Below, piece after piece: positions 10,125-21,548 of a stretch of DNA of 64,000 nucleotides. The stretch is taken from assembly GCF_000765805.2 (NCBI RefSeq), contig NZ_JRPD02000008.1, forward strand, positions 1 through 64,000, written 5' to 3'. The notes under the pieces are model-generated. The model did no database searches, had not been told where the DNA came from, and worked only from the letters and a program-made list of their open reading frames with translations. Source of the stretch: Helicobacter muridarum. Lineage in GTDB: Bacteria > Campylobacterota > Campylobacteria > Campylobacterales > Helicobacteraceae. Every line of letters starts with the position of its first letter. The stretch's first letter is position 1. The position numbers and the translations under genes are program-made.

Positions 10125-10787
10125 ATGGAATCTATAGCTTCTAACCATCTTCTTTTTGCTAATAATCTCTCTCACAAATTTGATACATTACTATATAGTG
10201 AGGTTATTTTTTGTCTTGCAGCGCATGAAAGCCTAGCTATACTAGGATCTAGTGGTAGCGGGAAAAGCACAATCCTTAATCATTTGTCTACTTTATTGCC
10301 GCCTAATCATGGCCATATTGATATGGTTGGATACAAAAATATTTATACATTAAAAGATAAAGAGTTGTTATTTTTGCGACAGAAGATGATTGGTATAATC
10401 TTTCAATCTCATTATCTCTTTAGGGGTTTTAATGTATATGAGAATTTGCGTATAGCAGAGATCATATCTGGATTGCACTGCGATATGGAAATGTTGGAAT
10501 GCTTTGGCATAAATCATACTCTTAAGCAACAAATCGGAGAACTAAGCGGAGGGCAGCAACAAAGACTAAGCATTGCTAGAATCCTAACGAAAAAGCCACA
10601 AATCTTATTGGCAGATGAGCCAACAGGAAACCTAGATAGGGGCACTTCAGCAAATGTAATGCATTATCTCTTTGACTATATAAAGTCGCAAAATGCTTGT
10701 TTAGTGCTAGCTACACATGACAATAGCTTAGCTGAACAGTGCACGAAAGTTATGCTGTTAGAGAGCAAAAGGCTAAGGGTTTTATAG
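10125..10787 (+). CDS. ABC transporter ATP-binding protein, LolD/MacB-type
   Basis: A 220-aa single nucleotide-binding domain: Walker A GSSGSGKST (41-49), signature LSGGQ (140-144), Walker B LLADEP (161-166) and a switch histidine near ATHD. It is closest in pattern to LolD/FtsE-like ATPases that drive lipoprotein release or MacB-type exporters. No permease gene is adjacent, so the partner must be elsewhere. Start ATG 10125 has AAGGAA immediately upstream; the frame stays open back to a TTG at 10080. It follows pyrB by about 50 bases and may share its transcript. Confidence 0.8.
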   Translation: MESIASNHLLFANNLSHKFDTLLYSEVIFCLAAHESLAILGSSGSGKSTILNHLSTLLPPNHGHIDMVGYKNIYTLKDKELLFLRQKMIGIIFQSHYLFRGFNVYENLRIAEIISGLHCDMEMLECFGINHTLKQQIGELSGGQQQRLSIARILTKKPQILLADEPTGNLDRGTSANVMHYLFDYIKSQNACLVLATHDNSLAEQCTKVMLLESKRLRVL

Positions 10788-11084
10788 CTCTTAGTAGTTG
10801 TAATATTCATTGTATTGAATGTCAATCTTGATGCAGATTGTTATTTATTCGTCAATACTGTAATCTAGGCTAATTAATATATTTTCTAACATTCTGTATA
10901 ATTAGCTTTTATTGATAAAAGCTAATTGAATCTATATTAAATTTTGGTGATTTTATGTATTTTTTATACTAGTAAATTAACACAAATAATACATGATTGA
11001 TAAATCTAACCACAAGTCTTATATATTCATATGGTTATAATATATGTTGATGTGTTTGTGGATTTAAGTTAATTAATAATTTTA

Positions 11085-13076
11085 CTAGCTTGCATTTTGT
11101 GATATTTTTATAATTTGATCTACTATGCCAGGATCCTCTAGTGAACTTGTATCCTGCTTTACTTGTTCATCTCTTGCGATGGTTTTTAATATTCTGCGCA
11201 TAATCTTGCCACTTCTAGTCTTAGGTAGTCCTGGCACAAATAAAGCCGCTCCGAGCTTAGCGATATTGCCTATATCTTTACTAAGGATTGCATTGATTTC
11301 TTTTATGATTTCAAGTTCCTCTGCTGTGTTATCTAAGACTCCATCGTGTAATACGATATATGCAAATAAACTCTCTCCTGTAATTACGTCTGGCTTGCTT
11401 ACGCATGCACTTTCGGCTACACTTGGGTGTTTAGCTATTGCAGATTCTATCTCGGCTGTTCCAATTCTATGCCCACTAACATTAACAACATCATCTGTTC
11501 TTCCTGTGATTGTTATATATCCTCTTTCATCAACGATTGCCCCATCTCCAGAGAAGTATACAGGTTTACCATTTTTCTTAACTTGAGAGAAATAGCTTTC
11601 TTTGTATCGATTGGGATCTCCCCATACTCCACGTATCATAGATGGCCAAGGCTTTGTTATACAAAGCAATCCTTGCTCACCAACTTCAACAGGTGTGCCA
11701 TCTTCGTGTAAAACTTCAGCAATGATTCCTGGCACAGGCAATGTTGCGCAACCGGGCTTTATAGGAGTTGCACCAGGTAAGGGCGTAATCATATTTCCAC
11801 CTGTTTCAGTCTGCCACCAAGTATCTACTATTGGGCATCTACTACCACCAATTTCCTCATAAAACCACTTCCATGCAGTAGGATTAATAGGCTCTCCTAC
11901 TGTGCCTAAAACTTTTAGTGAGCTTAAATCATAATTCTTTGGTTCTTGATCGGCATGAGAGTGTAGCATACGAATAGCAGTAGGCGAAGTATAGAATTTG
12001 TCTATTTTATATTCTTCTATTATTTTCCACCAGCGACCATAGTTTGGATATGCGAGTGTACCTTCGTAAATTACAGTTGTAGCACCACAGGCTAGAGGAC
12101 CATAGATTAAATACGTATGTCCAGTAATCCAACCAACATCTGCTGTGCACCAATAGTTATCTGAATCCTTAATATCAAACACCCATTCCATAGTAAGCTG
12201 TGCATGTAGAATATAGCCTGCTGTGCTATGCTCTACACCTTTTGGTTTACCTGTGCTACCACTTGTATAAAGCAAGAATAAGGTGTCTTCAGAATCCATT
12301 GGTTCTGGTTCGAAAATGGAACTTTCATGAGTTACCATTTCATTATAAGAATAATCCCTGCCTCTTACATATTCTATATCTTCATCATTTCTTGTAACTA
12401 CTAGCACTCTTTTCACACTTGGACAAGCATTATTTTCTAAAGCTTTATCAACGGCTGGCTTTAGCATATATGGCTTTCCTTTTCTAAATGCGCCATCAGC
12501 AGTAACAACTAACTTAGCCTCTGCATCTTGGATTCTATCTCTAAGGGCTTCAGGGCTAAATCCACCAAAAACAATGCTATGAATAGCACCTATTCTAGCG
12601 CATGCAAGCATGATGAATGCTACTTCTGGAATCATTGGCATGTATAGCACTACCCTATCACCCTTTCTAATATCAAAGTGATTCTTTAATAGGTTTGCAG
12701 TTCTGTTTACTTCGGCGTGTAATTTGCGATAAGTAATAACTTTGTAATCACCCATTTCTCCTTCAAAAATTATGGCAACCTTATTTTTCTTATCTTTTAA
12801 ATGTCTATCTATGCATTGATAAGATACATTTAGCTTTCCACCCTCAAACCATTTATAAAAAGGCGCATTGTCTTCATTAAGAACGCGATCAAATGGCTTA
12901 AACCAATGAATCTTTTCCTTTGCTAAATCACTCCAAAATTTTTCATAATTATCATTCGCTTTATAACATAAATCTTCATATTCACACATGTTTTTAACAC
13001 GGGCAAGTTTTGCAAAGTCTCTATTGGGTTTGAATATTCTTTGTGAAAATTCTTTATCGTTATCTACATTCTTCAT
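11085..13076 (-). CDS. acs: Acetyl-CoA synthetase
   Basis: An AMP-forming acetate:CoA ligase, 663 aa and cytoplasmic. It shows the P-loop-like [11 protein letters not shown] near residue 265, WWQTETGG in the acetate/adenylate site, and the C-terminal RSGKIMRR whose Lys624 is the residue acetylated in the family. Two ATG codons stand in tandem (13079 and 13076). The upstream AAAGGAG fits the second better, and an in-frame codon at 13103 is less likely. It activates scavenged acetate. About 450 bp of gene-free DNA lies upstream, room for regulation. Confidence 0.95.
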   Translation of the reverse strand: MKNVDNDKEFSQRIFKPNRDFAKLARVKNMCEYEDLCYKANDNYEKFWSDLAKEKIHWFKPFDRVLNEDNAPFYKWFEGGKLNVSYQCIDRHLKDKKNKVAIIFEGEMGDYKVITYRKLHAEVNRTANLLKNHFDIRKGDRVVLYMPMIPEVAFIMLACARIGAIHSIVFGGFSPEALRDRIQDAEAKLVVTADGAFRKGKPYMLKPAVDKALENNACPSVKRVLVVTRNDEDIEYVRGRDYSYNEMVTHESSIFEPEPMDSEDTLFLLYTSGSTGKPKGVEHSTAGYILHAQLTMEWVFDIKDSDNYWCTADVGWITGHTYLIYGPLACGATTVIYEGTLAYPNYGRWWKIIEEYKIDKFYTSPTAIRMLHSHADQEPKNYDLSSLKVLGTVGEPINPTAWKWFYEEIGGSRCPIVDTWWQTETGGNMITPLPGATPIKPGCATLPVPGIIAEVLHEDGTPVEVGEQGLLCITKPWPSMIRGVWGDPNRYKESYFSQVKKNGKPVYFSGDGAIVDERGYITITGRTDDVVNVSGHRIGTAEIESAIAKHPSVAESACVSKPDVITGESLFAYIVLHDGVLDNTAEELEIIKEINAILSKDIGNIAKLGAALFVPGLPKTRSGKIMRRILKTIARDEQVKQDTSSLEDPGIVDQIIKISQNAS

Positions 13077-13530
13077 CATCTTCTCCTTTAAAACAAAACG
13101 CACTTTAAATTAAATTGCTAGTAATATAATATAGATCAAAAAAATGTTGCTAAGTTATTAGTCTATAGAATATAAAAAATAAAAGTTTTGTTACTTTTTT
13201 ACATGTATAATATTTATGTTATATTCACAACGCAGCTTTTATTCACAAAATAAATTATTTAATGTTTGGCTTTTATAATTTATTTACTAAAATCATATCA
13301 GATTTAGGATTTACGTGTGTAAAATAGTTTTTAACTATTATGGCGATATGGAAGCTTTAATTAAAATCTCAAATTTAGCTTATTGTTAAACTAGAAGATA
13401 GATTAAGCTTTTAATTGTATAAAGTTGAGCAATATTTATTGGTGTTTGCTAATATTAAGTATAAAAGGTTAAATATATAATAAGTTTTGCTATAATAATT
13501 TATAAAAATATGAAATATTACAAATATTTT
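13077..13530. other. Gene-free stretch upstream of acs
   Basis: About 450 bp of very AT-rich DNA between the acs start and the end of the LysE-type gene. Both flanking genes point left, so it holds the acs promoter. I see no ORF, tRNA-like fold or clear terminator. Confidence 0.5.
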
Positions 13531-14166
13531 CTAATTAATAGAGCATATTGTATCTATGCTAAAAATTAGCAACCCATATGCAATATTAAACATAATGATA
13601 GCTACCATGATGTTTATTGCTAACCATATCTTTAGATTTCTGAAATATTTTCTTGCTTTATTGGCTAGGAATCCCAATGAAAAAAACCAAATCCCGCTAG
13701 CACTCACAGCACCAAAAGCAAAGCAAAGCTTTTCATTTAAGTTTAAGGATAGCCCAAATGCTCCAATAATAATTAAGGAGTCAATATATACATGTGGATT
13801 TATTAGAGTTACTATTAGCGTTTGTATTATAGTTTTTTGTAATGACATTCTAGGATTATTGTCATTTGTGATTGTTTGAGATTTCCATCTATATACGGAT
13901 ATTAGCGCGCTAACTCCATACCATGCAACAAAACATGTTCCGCATAGCCCTAGCAATATTGTAATTGTTTTGTTGTCTGCTAGGAAGACCCCTACGCCAA
14001 AGATTCCAAAGCACATTAACAACACATCACACGCAAAACACACAAAGCATACCCAAAAAATATGGTTATTTAATATGCCTTGTTTTAGGATAAAGAGGTT
14101 TTGTGCACCAATGGCTACTATTAGAGAAAATGAAAGTAGCAGTCCTTTGATAAAGTATTCAATCAT
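13531..14166 (-). CDS. LysE/ArgO family amino acid exporter
   Basis: A 211-aa protein with six predicted membrane segments. It opens with the family pattern of a hydrophobic helix followed by VAIGAQNLFILKQG, and has the mid-protein LINPHVYIDSLI that matches the LysE N-P-x-x-x-x-D signature. The family exports lysine, arginine and similar amino acids. The substrate here is unknown. It lies upstream of acs on the same strand, but the 450-bp gap argues against one operon. Confidence 0.85.
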   Translation of the reverse strand: MIEYFIKGLLLSFSLIVAIGAQNLFILKQGILNNHIFWVCFVCFACDVLLMCFGIFGVGVFLADNKTITILLGLCGTCFVAWYGVSALISVYRWKSQTITNDNNPRMSLQKTIIQTLIVTLINPHVYIDSLIIIGAFGLSLNLNEKLCFAFGAVSASGIWFFSLGFLANKARKYFRNLKIWLAINIMVAIIMFNIAYGLLIFSIDTICSIN

Positions 14167-14434
14167 CTTTAATCCTAATTTTTAGCATTCTATCCTAATT
14201 TTTGTAATTAAAGCCATAGATTATGGCTTATTTGATTTATTTCATCGTTTGGATAGAATCTAATGTTGTTCTAAAGCTAGGTTTGTATTATTTTGCTATG
14301 TAATTTCTTTCTTTGACTATGCTTTTGCATTTAGGAATCAGGATTTTTATAATTTTAGTCGTGAAGCTTACTTGAAAAATGTTGATTTGAGTGCAGTTTT
14401 GTTACAATTTATTATTTAATAATGGGAGATTTAA

Positions 14435-17400
14435 ATGAAGATTTGTCATCATGGTTTTTCTATATTACTGATGTTATTTGTTTTGCTTGCTGGTTGCGAT
14501 AAGCTAAATATGCAAATTGATTCTAAAACAATGGGTGAGATCGATCCAGATTCTGAAGTTTTTATACAGTTTAAGCAAAATATTGTTTCTAACCCAAATC
14601 TTAAGACTGTGCTTCCTATATCAGCTACAATCAATGGAGAATCAAGTGATATTAAAGTTTCGTTTATTCAAGAAAATAAGTTAATTTTACTCTTTCCTAA
14701 ACCACTTAATTCCAATACCTCATACAATATATATCTTCCAACCAAAATGATAAATGATAAATTTGGCACGAATATCGTTAATGAGAATTTAAAGCTAAAG
14801 TTTAGTACTAAGCCAAATAGTATAAGTATCTTAAATCTAAATTTTAATAGTGTAGGCAATAATTCCCATAAAATAGAGGCAAATATAGCCGCTCTCTATC
14901 CTTTAGATTCAAAGCTTTTATCTAGTGCTATTTTAATAAAGGATTCTAATGGCAGGAATCTATCTTTTAATGTAAGAGCTAGTCATAATAATTCTTTTAA
15001 TTTGGAATCTGAATCTGTCTCTGCATTTAAAGATAGGGATAGCGAGTTTACTCTTTATTTTAATTCTTCTTTGCTTGGACTTAAGGAGGATATAGCAATG
15101 CCTATTACTCTTTATAAGGATAGCGACATAAGAGTTATTGACATTAAGCCAAAGATTGGCAAAGATAGCTCTATTGTGATTAGGCTATCATCTGATTTAG
15201 CTAAGAATGTGAATCTAAAAGATTTTATACAAGTTTTTCCAAGAGTAGATTTCAATTTAGCACAAGCGAATAATATTATATATATTAAAGGGGCTTTTAA
15301 ATCTAATACTAAGTATAGCATATCTGTGTTACAGGGTTTAAAGGCTATCAATAACGAAGTATTGAAAGACACTTTCACAAAAGATGTAACTATCAAGGAT
15401 ATAATGCCTAGTATTGTATTCTCTAGTGCTGGTGTATTTTTGCCACAAAGTGCCAATAAGAAAATAGCATTTAAAAGCGTGAATGTAAAAAAAGTGAATT
15501 TAACAATTCATAGAATCTATCCAAACAATATTACGCAATTTTTTCAATCTAATGGCAGATTTGTATATGGCAAAAATGATAGCCCAAGCAATATGTATAT
15601 ATATAACAACATAGATAGACTTGGAGATGAGGTTTTAAAACAAGAGTTTAGCATTGATAGCGTAAAGAATAGTTGGGTGCAAAATGAAATAGATCTAAGT
15701 AGTATCAAAGATACAAGCGGAATATTTATCGTAGAGCTTAGTTTTAATAAAGATGGTGTGGATTATGTTTTTAATACAGATGATTCTAATGACGATGATA
15801 GCTATAGTAGTTTGGATATACAGAGGTTTTTTAGGCATCAAGGCAGAGTAGCAAAGCATTTAGTTTTCTCTAAAATAGCACTAATAGCCCAAAGAGGAAT
15901 CTCAAATCATGGCGATAATATCCTAGTTAGCGCGCTTAGTATAGATAACAACAAACCTTTAGAAAATGTTATGATAGAGGCTATTAGCAGAAAAAATCAG
16001 TCTTTAGCTAAAGCTATTACAGATAAAGATGGCAATGCCTTACTAAATATTAAAGATAAAAAGAACGAAACACTATATCTGTTAGCCCAGCTGGACGAAG
16101 ATGTATCTTTATTGAATTTAAATAATCAAATATTATCTAGTGATGGATTTGATGTTGGTGGTGAAATGTCTAGCTCTGGTATACAAACCTTTATCTATAC
16201 AGATAGAGGTTTGTATAGACCCGGAGATTCCTTGCATATTAATGCAATTGTGCGAAGCAATGGCGCACCAATCAATCACCCAATTAAGCTTAGTATAACA
16301 GATGCAAGAGGCAAAACTATATTAAATGATCATCTATTATATCCAAGCAGTATTAGCCAATCTAAAACTAAAGTGATATTAATCTCAAATAATAATTCTA
16401 ATGTTTTGGATTCTAAAATAGATGATTCTAGTAAACCAAATAATGATGGATTATATTACTACCAGCTCAAGATTCCAAAAAATGCTCCAACAGGCGTTTG
16501 GCAGACTAGGCTTCAAGTAGGCGATAGTATATTTTTTAAGGATATATCAATTGAGACTTTGGTGCAAGATAGAATCAAATTAATCATAAATGCAAAAGAT
16601 GAAATTGACTTTAATTCATCAAAAAATCTTAACTTTAATTTACAAGGTGATTACTTGTTTGGCGCGCCAGCTAGCAATTTGAGATATGAGGCAAGCTTAT
16701 CTTTGAAACCTAAGAATTTTAGTAGCAAGAAATATAAGAACTATATATTCTCTAGTTATTCAAATCTTTATTATATAGAAGGCGATAATAAGAAAGGCAA
16801 GTTAGATTCTAAAGGGTCTGCTCAAGTAATGTTTGATTTATCAAAGGCTTTGATCGTTAATAAGAATATGCAAGCTATGATTGTGGCAAAAGTATTTGAG
16901 AGTGGTGGTAGATATTCTACTTCTAGTCATATAGTTTCACTAAATAAATATGATAGCTTTGTTGGCATAGGAAATTTACAAAAAAACGTTATTGAGCTTA
17001 ATAAGGAGGTTCATATTCCAGTAATTGCTATTGCTAGCGATGATTCTGGTCTTATTTCAGGCAGAAAGCTGCAATATAAAATATATAGCAATAATTATTC
17101 ATGGTGGTTTGACTATGATAATGATGATTATTTATTACAAAATGTCAAGATAGATAAAAATATGCAAATCGTTGCAGAGGGTGAGTTAATAAGCCAAGAT
17201 AAGCCTGTAATGCTTAAACATACATTTGAAGATAGTGGAGAATTTCTAATTGAAGTTGTTGATATAACTAATGGTGCGACAAGTCAGATTATTCTATATG
17301 TGAGTGATTGGGGGAGACCATTTAAAAATAAAAGTATAACTTCACTCAAAATTCAAACCGATAAAAGCGAATATAAAATAGGTGATGTAGCTAAAGTTAG

Positions 17401-19966
17401 TTTTGAGAGTGTAGCTGGAGCTAAGGCTTTGATAACACTAAATAAAGGCGGAAATATAATAAAAAGATTCTGGATAGATACTAAATCCTCACAAACTATC
17501 ATAGATATTCCACTTAATAAAGACTTAGTGCCAAATGCCTATGTAACTGTATCGTTATTGCAAGATTATAATACTAATAATGATAGACCCTTAAGGCTCT
17601 ATGGCATTGCTTCCATTAATGTTAAAGATGATAATAATATCTTGAAACTTTTTATTGATGCGCCAAAGGAAGTAAATCCAAACTCTAAGGTGGTTATTAA
17701 TCTTAGCAATGATAAGAAGCAAAGGGTCACATACACTTTAGCTGTGGTTGATGAGGGGCTATTGAGCTTAAATAACTTTGCAACACCTAATCCATATAGA
17801 TATTTTTTTGCTAAATTACCTCTTGTATTGCAGGTATTTGATACTTATGATCTAATTATTGCTAAGACTTTTGGCAAGGTTAATAAGGTGCTAAGTGCTG
17901 GGGGTGGAAATTATTTAGAAAATGCGATGTATTCTAAAGCTAGGAGTAATAGGAAGAATGACATTAATGATGATCATGCAGACAGATTTAAGCCTGTTTC
18001 ATTCTTTTTACCTCCTGCTAGCACTGATTCTAGGGGCAATGCTACGATAGAATTAACTATTCCTAGCTACATGGGGAAAGTGCGCATTATGGTAGTAGCT
18101 GTCAATGAGCATGTAGTAAGTTCTGCTGAAAACTCTATTGAGGTGAAAGCCCCTTTAGTCATGATTCCTACTATCCCAAGAAGCCTTAAGATTGGTGATA
18201 AATTTAGCTTGCCAATCGAAGTTTTTAGGCTTGATTCAAAGGTAAAAAATGCTACCTTGTCGTTAAAAACAAAGAATAAAATTATAAGCTTTGATAAGAG
18301 TGAGTCTAGCATTGACTTTAACAATGCAACTTCCAAAGTTATTACGTTTAAGGGCATTGTTGGCGATGCTATAGGCACAGATAACATCGAAATTTCTCTA
18401 TCCTACAAGAAATTTCAATTTGTGGATTCTACTGAAATTGATGTTAAGCCTGTTAATCCCTACATTACATTAGTTGAAAAACATACCTTAAAGCCTAGAT
18501 CAAGCTTAAATCTCGATACATATTCAAATTTTGTGCAAGGTTCAAATACTGGCTTTATAACAATTTCTAGCGCACCATTATTTAACATTGATCATAGGCT
18601 GCGTTGGCTTATTCGTTATCCATATGGTTGTATTGAGCAAACCACATCAAGTGTTTTACCTCAATTATTCATAGATAAGATAAGCACATCAAATTTCATT
18701 AATAAGAAAAAGCTAATTGTAAATATAAATGCAGCGATAGCTAATATACAAAATTTCCAAGTAGCTAATGGTGGATTCTCATATTGGCAACAAGAAGCAA
18801 AGGCAGATAGATATGGCAGCAATTACGCAGGACACTTCTTATTATTAGCTAAGCAACAGGGTTATTATGTTCCTGAAAGTATGCTTAAAAGATGGCTTGA
18901 ATACCAAGTAACTCAGGTTAAATCTAATAACAAGGACAACTTTAATAAGATTTATTCATTATATTTATTGGCTCTTGCAAAGAAGCCTCAAATAGGCATT
19001 ATGAATACAATTTATGAGAATCATCTCTCAAATCTCTCAATTACAGAGAAGTGGATTCTTGCGGCAGGTTATCAAATGGCCGGTATGCCAGCAATAGCTC
19101 AAAGGATTACTCAAAATTTATCTTTAATTGATGATGATTCTGAATACTATAAATATAGCTATGGTTCATCATTCCGCAATCAAGCAATAATTGCAAATGC
19201 TTATTATCAGATTTATCAAACAGCACCAAAGAGCATTGATTCTGTACTTGCTAAATTGGAATCTAATTCTTGGTTTTCTACCCAAGAGCTAGGCTATTGG
19301 CTTATGACTTTAGGACAGATGAAAGAGGATACAAAAGATTCTATAATTTCTGGGACAATTAACATTAACAACTCTAATAAGACATTCAATGATAATACAT
19401 CGCATATTGTGTTTGATTTTGATAGTGGTAAGGCAAATATTTTATCTAATTCAAATCATGACTTGTATATAAACTATATTTGGGACGGTATTCCAATTGA
19501 CAATAATCTAGCCCAAATTTCCAATAATATTGCCTTAAAGCAAGAATTTTTAGATGAAAGTGGTACTAGCATAGATCCAACAAATATTCAATCTGGTTAT
19601 AGTTTTTATATTAAGTTTACCCTATCGTCACTAGATAGTGATGTTAGTATAAAGAATATGGCATTAACTCAGATATTGCCTAGTGGTTGGGAGATTGAAA
19701 ATACTAGATTTGGTAATCAAGACATGCCGCTATTTATTTCTAAATCTATGCCATTTAACATTACTTACACAGATATTCGTGACGATAGAATTATGTGGTT
19801 TTTTGATTATGATTCTATGTCTAAAAAATCTAAAGAATTCTTTGTAAAGATAATAGCCGTTACGCCAGGAGAATATACTTTGCCTCCAGCTACAGCTGAA
19901 GCTATGTATAGCGATGCATATCAGGCTACGACCCCTAGTATGAAAGTAAAGGTTCATGCTAGATAA
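14435..19966 (+). CDS. Bacterial alpha-2-macroglobulin family lipoprotein with thioester motif
   Basis: An 1843-aa envelope protein of the YfhM/ECAM type. The signal peptide ends in LLAGC (lipid-anchored Cys21). An MG2-type segment (DRGLYRPGDSLHINAIV) lies near 589-605, and the A2M domain (VSFFLPPASTDSRGNATIE) near 1187. The thioester site reads YGCIEQT with Cys1399, Glu1401 and Gln1402, against the usual CLEQ; the reactive Cys and Gln are kept. An alpha/alpha-toroid follows and a receptor-like C-terminal part ends the protein. The family is thought to trap proteases in the periplasm. In E. coli the gene pairs with pbpC, but no pbpC is here. Ribosome site GGGAGA precedes ATG 14435. Confidence 0.9.
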   Translation: MKICHHGFSILLMLFVLLAGCDKLNMQIDSKTMGEIDPDSEVFIQFKQNIVSNPNLKTVLPISATINGESSDIKVSFIQENKLILLFPKPLNSNTSYNIYLPTKMINDKFGTNIVNENLKLKFSTKPNSISILNLNFNSVGNNSHKIEANIAALYPLDSKLLSSAILIKDSNGRNLSFNVRASHNNSFNLESESVSAFKDRDSEFTLYFNSSLLGLKEDIAMPITLYKDSDIRVIDIKPKIGKDSSIVIRLSSDLAKNVNLKDFIQVFPRVDFNLAQANNIIYIKGAFKSNTKYSISVLQGLKAINNEVLKDTFTKDVTIKDIMPSIVFSSAGVFLPQSANKKIAFKSVNVKKVNLTIHRIYPNNITQFFQSNGRFVYGKNDSPSNMYIYNNIDRLGDEVLKQEFSIDSVKNSWVQNEIDLSSIKDTSGIFIVELSFNKDGVDYVFNTDDSNDDDSYSSLDIQRFFRHQGRVAKHLVFSKIALIAQRGISNHGDNILVSALSIDNNKPLENVMIEAISRKNQSLAKAITDKDGNALLNIKDKKNETLYLLAQLDEDVSLLNLNNQILSSDGFDVGGEMSSSGIQTFIYTDRGLYRPGDSLHINAIVRSNGAPINHPIKLSITDARGKTILNDHLLYPSSISQSKTKVILISNNNSNVLDSKIDDSSKPNNDGLYYYQLKIPKNAPTGVWQTRLQVGDSIFFKDISIETLVQDRIKLIINAKDEIDFNSSKNLNFNLQGDYLFGAPASNLRYEASLSLKPKNFSSKKYKNYIFSSYSNLYYIEGDNKKGKLDSKGSAQVMFDLSKALIVNKNMQAMIVAKVFESGGRYSTSSHIVSLNKYDSFVGIGNLQKNVIELNKEVHIPVIAIASDDSGLISGRKLQYKIYSNNYSWWFDYDNDDYLLQNVKIDKNMQIVAEGELISQDKPVMLKHTFEDSGEFLIEVVDITNGATSQIILYVSDWGRPFKNKSITSLKIQTDKSEYKIGDVAKVSFESVAGAKALITLNKGGNIIKRFWIDTKSSQTIIDIPLNKDLVPNAYVTVSLLQDYNTNNDRPLRLYGIASINVKDDNNILKLFIDAPKEVNPNSKVVINLSNDKKQRVTYTLAVVDEGLLSLNNFATPNPYRYFFAKLPLVLQVFDTYDLIIAKTFGKVNKVLSAGGGNYLENAMYSKARSNRKNDINDDHADRFKPVSFFLPPASTDSRGNATIELTIPSYMGKVRIMVVAVNEHVVSSAENSIEVKAPLVMIPTIPRSLKIGDKFSLPIEVFRLDSKVKNATLSLKTKNKIISFDKSESSIDFNNATSKVITFKGIVGDAIGTDNIEISLSYKKFQFVDSTEIDVKPVNPYITLVEKHTLKPRSSLNLDTYSNFVQGSNTGFITISSAPLFNIDHRLRWLIRYPYGCIEQTTSSVLPQLFIDKISTSNFINKKKLIVNINAAIANIQNFQVANGGFSYWQQEAKADRYGSNYAGHFLLLAKQQGYYVPESMLKRWLEYQVTQVKSNNKDNFNKIYSLYLLALAKKPQIGIMNTIYENHLSNLSITEKWILAAGYQMAGMPAIAQRITQNLSLIDDDSEYYKYSYGSSFRNQAIIANAYYQIYQTAPKSIDSVLAKLESNSWFSTQELGYWLMTLGQMKEDTKDSIISGTININNSNKTFNDNTSHIVFDFDSGKANILSNSNHDLYINYIWDGIPIDNNLAQISNNIALKQEFLDESGTSIDPTNIQSGYSFYIKFTLSSLDSDVSIKNMALTQILPSGWEIENTRFGNQDMPLFISKSMPFNITYTDIRDDRIMWFFDYDSMSKKSKEFFVKIIAVTPGEYTLPPATAEAMYSDAYQATTPSMKVKVHAR

Positions 19967-20291
19967 TGAATTTCTATTTTCAATAGGCATGGAGGGAGAA
20001 GTGATATTTATCATTGTAAATATATGAAACTATAATAAATTTATACTGTATAGTTTTGTATCAAAAATTTTTTACAAAAAGTAATATAGATAAATATTAA
20101 TGCAACTATCTTGTAACATTTTGCAAATTAGTTAAATATTGCCTATATCTTCACACTCAATTTGTAGATAAAAGTATCATTTTCTATTTTAAGATATAAA
20201 ATATCGCCTTTTTTCTTTTGGTTTCTTTTTTATTTGTGTTATATTTAATTCTTAAACGCCTATTTGGTGTATTTTAATTAAAGGATTTTAA
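19967..20291. other. 325-bp spacer between the macroglobulin gene and gabT
   Basis: No gene seen. It contains an inverted repeat at 20027-20056 (AAACTATA / TATAGTTT, 14-base loop) that may end the upstream transcript; only four T follow, so it is weak. The right half must hold the gab operon promoter. Confidence 0.4.
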
Positions 20292-21548
20292 TTGAGAGAT
20301 TTGAATAAACGTAAAGAAGAAGCTACTCCTAGGGGAATTGGAGTTTTATGTGATTGGTTCGTTACAAAAGCTCAAAACGCTACATTATGGGATAATCAAG
20401 GTAGAGAGTTTATCGATTTTGCTTCAGGTATTGCTGTTCTTAATGTAGGGCATTGCAATCCAAGAATAATAAAAGCAGTAGAAAAGCAGCTTTGCGCATT
20501 CACACATACAGCCTATCAAGTAACACCATATGAAAGCTATATTGAACTAGCTGAAAAGATAAATGAATTAGCCCCACTTGCAGGTAAGAAAAAATCATGT
20601 TTTTTTACCACTGGCGGAGAGGCTACTGAAAATGCTATAAAGCTAGCAAAAGCTCATACTAAACGATATGGAGTTATTGCTTTTGGAGGAGGCTTTCATG
20701 GTAGGACAGCCACAGCTGTTGGTATGACAGGTAAGGTAGTTCCATATAAGGCAGAAATAGGTGTTGGCATGGTAGGAATTTATCATGCACTTTATCCAAA
20801 TAAGCTGCATGGTGTGAGTGTAGAAGATTCCCTAAAAAGTCTTGAGCATATTTGCAGGAGTTCTATTTCTCCTTATGATGTCGCGGCTATTATCTTTGAA
20901 CCAGTGCAAGGTGAAGGGGGATTTAATCCAGCACCAAAGGAATTTGTAGAAGGCTTGCGAAAATTTGCTGATACCTATGGAATCGTCCTAGTAGCCGATG
21001 AGGTTCAAACAGGATTTGGCAGAACAGGTAAGATTTTTGCTATGGAATATTTTGATGTTTCAGCAGACATTATATGTATGGCTAAGAGTCTTGGTGGCGG
21101 ATTCCCAATATCTGGGATTGTTGGCAAGCAAGATATTATGGATTCAATTAACCCGGGCGGTATGGGTGGCACATATGCAGGTAATCCTCTTGCTGTTGCA
21201 GCTTCCCTTGAGGTATTGGAGGTTATTAAAGAAGAGAAGCTTTTAGATAGAGCAAATATGCTTGGTAGCAAACTCCAAGACTTCCTAAATGGTTTAAATT
21301 GTAAAGAGATAGCAGAAGTAAGAGGTTTAGGCTCTATGGTAGCTGTAGAATTCTTCAAAGATAACCAGCCAAGTCCAGATATAGCTAAAAAGGTTCAAAG
21401 TATTGCAATGAGCAATGGATTATTATTGCTTACTTGTGGTAGCCATGGCAATGTAATTCGATTCCTATATCCGTTAACAATTCCTACTTCACAATTTGAT
21501 AAAGCTCTAGAAATTTTGAAATCAGCAATAGAAGGAGGTGTGCGATGA
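20292..21548 (+). CDS. gabT: 4-aminobutyrate aminotransferase
   Basis: A class III PLP transaminase of 418 aa that moves the amino group of GABA to 2-oxoglutarate, giving succinate semialdehyde. The alignment with E. coli GabT is visible throughout: FASGIAVLNVGH, FFTTGGEATENAIKLA, EPVQGEGGF, ADEVQTGFGRTG and the PLP lysine Lys265 in AKSLGGGFP. The start is TTG 20292, with AAGGA 6 bases upstream. It overlaps gabD by 4 bases (ATGA), which indicates translational coupling. Relatives act on 5-aminovalerate, putrescine-derived or ornithine substrates, so exact specificity is inference supported by the gabD partner. Confidence 0.9.
   Translation: MRDLNKRKEEATPRGIGVLCDWFVTKAQNATLWDNQGREFIDFASGIAVLNVGHCNPRIIKAVEKQLCAFTHTAYQVTPYESYIELAEKINELAPLAGKKKSCFFTTGGEATENAIKLAKAHTKRYGVIAFGGGFHGRTATAVGMTGKVVPYKAEIGVGMVGIYHALYPNKLHGVSVEDSLKSLEHICRSSISPYDVAAIIFEPVQGEGGFNPAPKEFVEGLRKFADTYGIVLVADEVQTGFGRTGKIFAMEYFDVSADIICMAKSLGGGFPISGIVGKQDIMDSINPGGMGGTYAGNPLAVAASLEVLEVIKEEKLLDRANMLGSKLQDFLNGLNCKEIAEVRGLGSMVAVEFFKDNQPSPDIAKKVQSIAMSNGLLLLTCGSHGNVIRFLYPLTIPTSQFDKALEILKSAIEGGVR

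Noticed and set aside
11125-11862. Several plus-strand frames antisense to acs (up to 153 codons)
   Set aside because: They lie fully inside a strongly conserved gene, lack ribosome sites and read as low-complexity hydrophobic shadows.
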